Shown piece by piece: positions 60,713 to 64,000 of a stretch of DNA of 64,000 nucleotides. The notes beneath the pieces were generated by a model. It was given only the letters and a program-made list of their open reading frames with translations. It made no database searches and was not told the origin of the DNA. Origin of the DNA: an uncultured Prevotellaceae bacterium (lineage in GTDB: Bacteria > Bacteroidota > Bacteroidia > Bacteroidales > Muribaculaceae); assembly GCA_900320055.1 (NCBI GenBank), contig ONQS01000004.1:1-64000 (forward strand), read 5' to 3'. A program made the position numbers and the translations under genes. The first letter of the stretch is position 1. Every line of letters begins with the position of its first letter.

Positions 60713-61399
60713 ATGGATGCTCAAAATAATGCCGAAATCATCGACCGTATCAAGTATCTGATGCGCGAACTGGGCATGAAGCAAGTGCAATTTGCCCAGC
60801 GACTGGGTGTGGACACGTCCAATCTGTCGAAATACCTCAACGCCCACATGCCGCTGAGCGAATCTTTCCTCAATCGCATCGTGGTCAACTTGGGGGTGAG
60901 CAAAGAGTGGCTCCTCGAGGGCACCGACTTGCCCTTCGGTAAGACGCAGGTCCCTGTCGGCGGAGACCCTTTGACGGCGGTCTCAGCCGCTGGCGGCGGC
61001 ACACCGGTCTATGATGTGGATGCTACTGCCGGTGCGGCGTCGGGCCGCAACGAGTTGTTTGCCAGCGACAACATCGTGGGATGGGTCAATCTGCCTAATG
61101 TGAGCCCCAATTGCCGCATCGTGCGTGTGAGCGGCGACTCGATGGCACCTGTCATCCAGGATGGTGATTTTATCGCCGTGCGCGAGGTGAGCAATCCCAA
61201 TCAGATCTACTGGGGCCAGATTTATGTCATCCAACTGGATGACTTCAGGTTGGTAAAATACCTACGCCGCCATACCGACCCCAATATGGTGGTGCTGCGT
61301 AGCGCCAATCCTGAGTATGACGACATGGACGTGCGCCGCGCCGACATCCACGAGATGTTACTCGTGCAACACATCCTCCACCTCAACACCCGATTATAA
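60713..61399 (+). CDS. XRE-family repressor with S24 peptidase-like domain
   Basis: A 228-residue LexA/CI-like protein. An N-terminal helix-turn-helix (MKQVQFAQRLGVDTSNLSKYLNAHMPLSESFLNRIVVNLGV) is joined by a Gly/Ala-rich linker to an S24 domain. The nucleophile Ser lies in RVSGDSMAPVIQDGDFIAV and the general-base Lys in DDFRLVKYLRRH. An Ala-Gly cleavage site (AAGGG about residue 92, or AGAAS) may exist in the linker, but which is used is not clear. It likely represses itself through the palindrome at 60643-60657. No phage genes surround it, so it is probably a stress regulator rather than a prophage repressor. Confidence 0.85.
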   Translation: MDAQNNAEIIDRIKYLMRELGMKQVQFAQRLGVDTSNLSKYLNAHMPLSESFLNRIVVNLGVSKEWLLEGTDLPFGKTQVPVGGDPLTAVSAAGGGTPVYDVDATAGAASGRNELFASDNIVGWVNLPNVSPNCRIVRVSGDSMAPVIQDGDFIAVREVSNPNQIYWGQIYVIQLDDFRLVKYLRRHTDPNMVVLRSANPEYDDMDVRRADIHEMLLVQHILHLNTRL

Positions 61400-61427
61400 A
61401 CCCTTATCGACAAAAAACGAAAACGAC

Positions 61428-62645
61428 GTGACAACCTACTATCATACCTTGTCCAACGGACTGCCTATGGTTCATATCTCGACCGCATCACAGGTGGCCT
61501 GGTGTGGGATTGCCGTGAATGCCGGCAGCCGTGACGAGCGCGACGGACAGCACGGCCTGGCCCACTTTGTGGAGCATACCATCTTCAAGGGCACCGAGCA
61601 TCGGCGCGCTTGGCATATCCTGAACCGCATGGAGCGGGTAGGGGGAGAACTCAATGCTTACACTACCAAGGAGGGCACTATGCTCTACTCGGTGTTTCCC
61701 CATCAGCATCTGGGCCGTGCCATTGACCTGCTGGCCGACCTGGTGCAGTGGTCGGTCTTTCCGCAGGAGGAACTCGACCGGGAGCGCGACGTGGTGCTCG
61801 AGGAGGCTGCCAGTTACCGCGACACGCCCAGCGATGCGGTCTACGATGACTTCGAGGACCTGCTGTTTGCCGGCAGCGAACTGGGTCATAACATTTTGGG
61901 CAAAAAACAGGATTTGGAAAACCTGACCCGAGAGGACTGCATGCGCTATCTCAAGACATTGTATGTGCCTGGCAACATGGCCTTCTTCTCGGTGGGCCCC
62001 GAGCGCCCCGAGCGGGTCTTCCGCATGGCCGAGAAATGCTTTGGCGCCATGAGCCATGTGATGACGGAGCGTCACCGCACCATCCCGCAGCCTGTGGAGC
62101 CGTTCAAGCGCACGATACAGATCGGTACCCATCAGGCCCATACCATCGTGGGTGCCCGTGTGCCTGACATGAACCACCCCTTGCGCTATGCCTTGATGCT
62201 GCTCAACAACATCTTGGGCGGTCCGGGCATGAACTCGCTGCTCAATGTGGAATTGCGTGAGCGTCGCGGCTATGTCTATACCGTCGAGTCCACGCTGACG
62301 CTGCTGAGCGACTGCGGATGGATGGAAATCTATCTGGGCTGTGACCCTGACGATGTGCGCTCGAGCCTGCATGTTATCGACCGCATCACCACCCGTCTGA
62401 GCCAGGACCTCTTGCCCGAGCGCCGCCTCGAAGCCTACAAGCGCCAGTATTGTGGCCAACTGGTGGTCGCTGCCGACAGCACCGAGTTTATGGCGATGCG
62501 TGCCGGCCGCGGCCTGCTCTACCATGGCAAGGTGGCATCTATCGACGATACCATCTCGCGCATCCAGGCCGTCACCGCCCAGGAGGTGGCCCAGGTTGCC
62601 GCCTATCTCACGAGCGACCGCTTGTCGTCGCTCACGTTTCACTAA
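61428..62645 (+). CDS. M16-family zinc peptidase (GTG start)
   Basis: A 405-residue pitrilysin-type peptidase. HFVEHTIFKG is the inverted zinc motif HxxEH, with the third ligand Glu in the later ERDVVLEEAASY block. HILNRMERVGGELNAYTTKE is also a family signature, and RERRGYVYTVES is the R/Y pair of the inactive lobe. Single-unit M16B size, cytoplasmic by sequence. No ATG lies near the true N-terminus; the GTG at 61428 gives VTTYYHTLSNGLPMVH, the usual family start. It follows the repressor gene by 28 bases and is probably co-transcribed. Confidence 0.9.
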   Translation: MTTYYHTLSNGLPMVHISTASQVAWCGIAVNAGSRDERDGQHGLAHFVEHTIFKGTEHRRAWHILNRMERVGGELNAYTTKEGTMLYSVFPHQHLGRAIDLLADLVQWSVFPQEELDRERDVVLEEAASYRDTPSDAVYDDFEDLLFAGSELGHNILGKKQDLENLTREDCMRYLKTLYVPGNMAFFSVGPERPERVFRMAEKCFGAMSHVMTERHRTIPQPVEPFKRTIQIGTHQAHTIVGARVPDMNHPLRYALMLLNNILGGPGMNSLLNVELRERRGYVYTVESTLTLLSDCGWMEIYLGCDPDDVRSSLHVIDRITTRLSQDLLPERRLEAYKRQYCGQLVVAADSTEFMAMRAGRGLLYHGKVASIDDTISRIQAVTAQEVAQVAAYLTSDRLSSLTFH

Positions 62646-62711
62646 TGCGATGACCCATCATCATCATCATCAAGTAATCCAAGTAACCGCGATAAATAAT
62701 ACGAGAGTAAC

Positions 62712-63650
62712 ATGAAAAAGATCTCCATTCTCATCCCGTGCTATAATGAGGAGAAGTCCCTGCCGCTGCTCTATCCCGAGTTGGTCAAACTCATGGAGGG
62801 CAACAAGGCTTATGACTGGGAACTCATGTTTGTCAACGACGGCAGCACCGACGGCACACTCGCCGCGCTGCAGCAGTTGCGGCAGCAGGATAGCCGTGTC
62901 AATTATGTGGACCTGTCGCGCAACTTCGGCAAGGAGGCGGCGATGCTGGCCGGATTTGACTATGTGACCGGCGACTGCATGGTCATCATCGATGCCGACC
63001 TGCAGCATCCGCCCACGCTCATCCCTGAGATGATCAAGCATTGGGAAGCGGGATATGACGACGTGTATGCCAAGCGCCGCTCGCGCGGCAAGGAGAGTTG
63101 GCTGCGCCGCCGCCTGTCGTTGCTCTTCTACAAGTTGTTGCAGAGTTCGTCGCGATTCGACGTGCTGCAAAACGTGGGCGACTTCCGCCTACTCGACCGC
63201 AAGTGCATCAACGCCCTGAAGCGGATGCGCGAGAGCGAGCGCTACACCAAGGGGATGTACAGTTGGATCGGCTTTAACAAGAAGGAGGTGGAGTTTGACC
63301 AGGGCGACCGTCTCGCCGGCGACTCGTCGTGGAACTTCAGGCGCCTGTTCTCGTTTGCGCTCGATGGTATCACCTCGTTTACCAACGCGCCATTGCGCAT
63401 CTCCACCATGATGGGCTTTGTCGTGTCGGTGTGTGCTTTCCTGTATATGATCTACGTCTTCTGCAAGGCTCTCATCTATGGAGACCCGGTGCAGGGTTAT
63501 CCCACACTGGTGATTCTGGTCCTGTTCTTGGGTGGCATACAGTTGCTCTCGCTGGGTATCATCGGTGAGTATATCGGGCGCATCTACAACGAGACCAAAA
63601 ACCGGCCTGACTACATCGTGCGTCAGTTCAACGGCGAGGATGCGCTGTAG
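62712..63650 (+). CDS. Polyprenyl-phosphate glycosyltransferase (GtrB/DPM1-like GT2)
   Basis: A 312-residue family 2 glycosyltransferase. ISILIPCYNEEKSLPLLYPEL at the N-terminus, FVNDGSTDGT, and VIIDADLQHPP, with the metal-binding Asp residues. Two C-terminal membrane spans (about residues 235-258 and 270-292) and IGEYIGRIYNETKNRPDYIV close the protein. This is the GtrB/ArnC layout: transfer of a sugar from a nucleotide to undecaprenyl phosphate for later modification of surface glycans. The sugar is unknown and no flippase partner lies next to it. Confidence 0.88.
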   Translation: MKKISILIPCYNEEKSLPLLYPELVKLMEGNKAYDWELMFVNDGSTDGTLAALQQLRQQDSRVNYVDLSRNFGKEAAMLAGFDYVTGDCMVIIDADLQHPPTLIPEMIKHWEAGYDDVYAKRRSRGKESWLRRRLSLLFYKLLQSSSRFDVLQNVGDFRLLDRKCINALKRMRESERYTKGMYSWIGFNKKEVEFDQGDRLAGDSSWNFRRLFSFALDGITSFTNAPLRISTMMGFVVSVCAFLYMIYVFCKALIYGDPVQGYPTLVILVLFLGGIQLLSLGIIGEYIGRIYNETKNRPDYIVRQFNGEDAL

Positions 63651-63681
63651 GGATGGGCGCAATTCTTCATTTTTTGGATAA

Positions 63682-63743
63682 ACTTGGCTGCACCTCAGCA
63701 AATCAAGCAAGCTTGTTCGCATTCGGTTTGCACAAATTTTGGC
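63682..63743 (+). repeat. Degenerate copy of the lysS-type promoter repeat
   Basis: The order CTTGGCTGCACCTCAGC, a short inverted repeat (CAAGCAAGCTTG), GGTTTGCACAAATTTTGGCA follows the same block order as the units at 38398-38823 (GGCTGCGCCTCAGCC, GAAAAC/GTTTTC, GGCTTGCACAAAATTTGGCA) with many changes. It ends just before the frr promoter. Confidence 0.6.
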
Positions 63744-63750
63744 AAAAAAC

Positions 63751-63781
63751 TTGCAGGGTTGGGCCAAAAACTGTACTTTCG
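63751..63781 (+). promoter_or_regulatory. Promoter of frr
   Basis: TTG at 63751-63753, 20 bases, TACTTTCG at 63774-63781 (the same box variant as at 109-116), 48 bases before the ATG. Confidence 0.6.
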
Positions 63782-63829
63782 TGACCACTAAAGTGTAATT
63801 CAACATCAAAACGATAAAAACGCAACACT

Positions 63830-64000
63830 ATGAACGACGTGAAATTCTATCTCGACGCAGCCGAGAAAAAGATGCAGGAAGCCGTAGACTTCCTCGATGA
63901 CACCCTGGCACACATCCGTGCAGGCAAGGCCAACGTGAAGATTCTGGACGGCATCCGTGTGAACTACTATGGCAGCCCCGTGCCCATCGACAATGTTGCC
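63830..64000 (+). CDS. frr: Ribosome recycling factor, 5' part
   Basis: The first 57 codons of a gene that runs off the window. MNDVKFYLDAAEKKMQEAV is followed by LAHIRAGKANVKILDGIRVNYYGSPVPIDNVA, the conserved N-terminal domain I of RRF (the R-x-G-[KR]-A and V-x-Y-Y-G-x-x-x-P motifs). RRF splits post-termination ribosomes with EF-G. Confidence 0.95.
   Translation, partial: MNDVKFYLDAAEKKMQEAVDFLDDTLAHIRAGKANVKILDGIRVNYYGSPVPIDNVA

Noticed and set aside
60713-61399. Prophage repressor
   Set aside because: No integrase, structural, lysis or replication phage genes and no attachment repeats lie nearby; the neighbours are a peptidase and a glycosyltransferase gene.

Overview
The window looks like a chromosomal segment of a Bacteroidales bacterium, most likely a gut member of the Muribaculaceae/Prevotellaceae side of the order (inference). 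The grounds are: base composition a little above half G+C; almost no Shine-Dalgarno sequences; Bacteroidota-type promoters (TTG or TTTG, 19-22 bases, then TAnnTTTG) in front of many genes; two PorZ-like proteins of the type IX secretion machinery; a BspA-type leucine-rich-repeat protein ending in a dockerin-like module; and DUF4251, DUF3784 and FtsZ tail features common in this phylum. No insertion sequence, prophage, integrase or CRISPR array is visible.

Layout. 1-4060: an LpxL-type acyltransferase, an aspartate-type aminotransferase, a MalY/PatB-type C-S lyase on the minus strand and tRNA-Lys(CTT). 4060-11900: accessory surface genes: a 33-nt tandem repeat, a beta-barrel protein with a PI-PLC-type lipoprotein, an orphan lipoprotein, the BspA-like/dockerin protein and a patatin-like phospholipase. 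12000-17600: ArgR with an ArgC-like protein lacking the catalytic cysteine, SSB, mannose-1-phosphate guanylyltransferase, an Lrp/AsnC regulator and LysA. 17960-35110: the division and cell wall (dcw) cluster rsmH-ftsL-pbp-murE-mraY-murD-ftsW-murG-murC-ftsQ-ftsA-ftsZ, without mraZ, followed by yqeY and serS. 35200-40700: an acyltransferase-3 membrane protein, a second MalY paralog, dapF, a promoter-bearing tandem repeat array and lysS.

40950-50010: a PorZ-like protein, an MBOAT/SGNH pair of the AlgI/AlgJ type, a small membrane protein, a second and more canonical PorZ, and two DUF4251 lipoproteins. This is the most interesting accessory block. PorZ is known in Porphyromonas to present anionic LPS to the type IX sortase, and here it brackets a polysaccharide O-acetylation system. 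50140-60510 (minus strand): two tightly packed gene runs. One is hipB-hipA-DUF3784-AlkZ-like-secreted repeat protein-sbcD-sbcC. The other is a 60-aa Cys protein, a hotdog thioesterase, a thioredoxin-fold protein, a DNPH1-like hydrolase, a DUF4304 protein and an unknown protein. 60640-64000: an XRE/S24 repressor with a palindrome at its promoter, an M16 peptidase, a polyprenyl-phosphate-type glycosyltransferase and the 5' end of frr, the latter behind a worn copy of the lysS repeat element.

Start codons were moved downstream of the longest reading frame wherever the promoter box, a signal peptide or family alignment demanded it. All function calls come from reading motifs by eye; no database search was possible.
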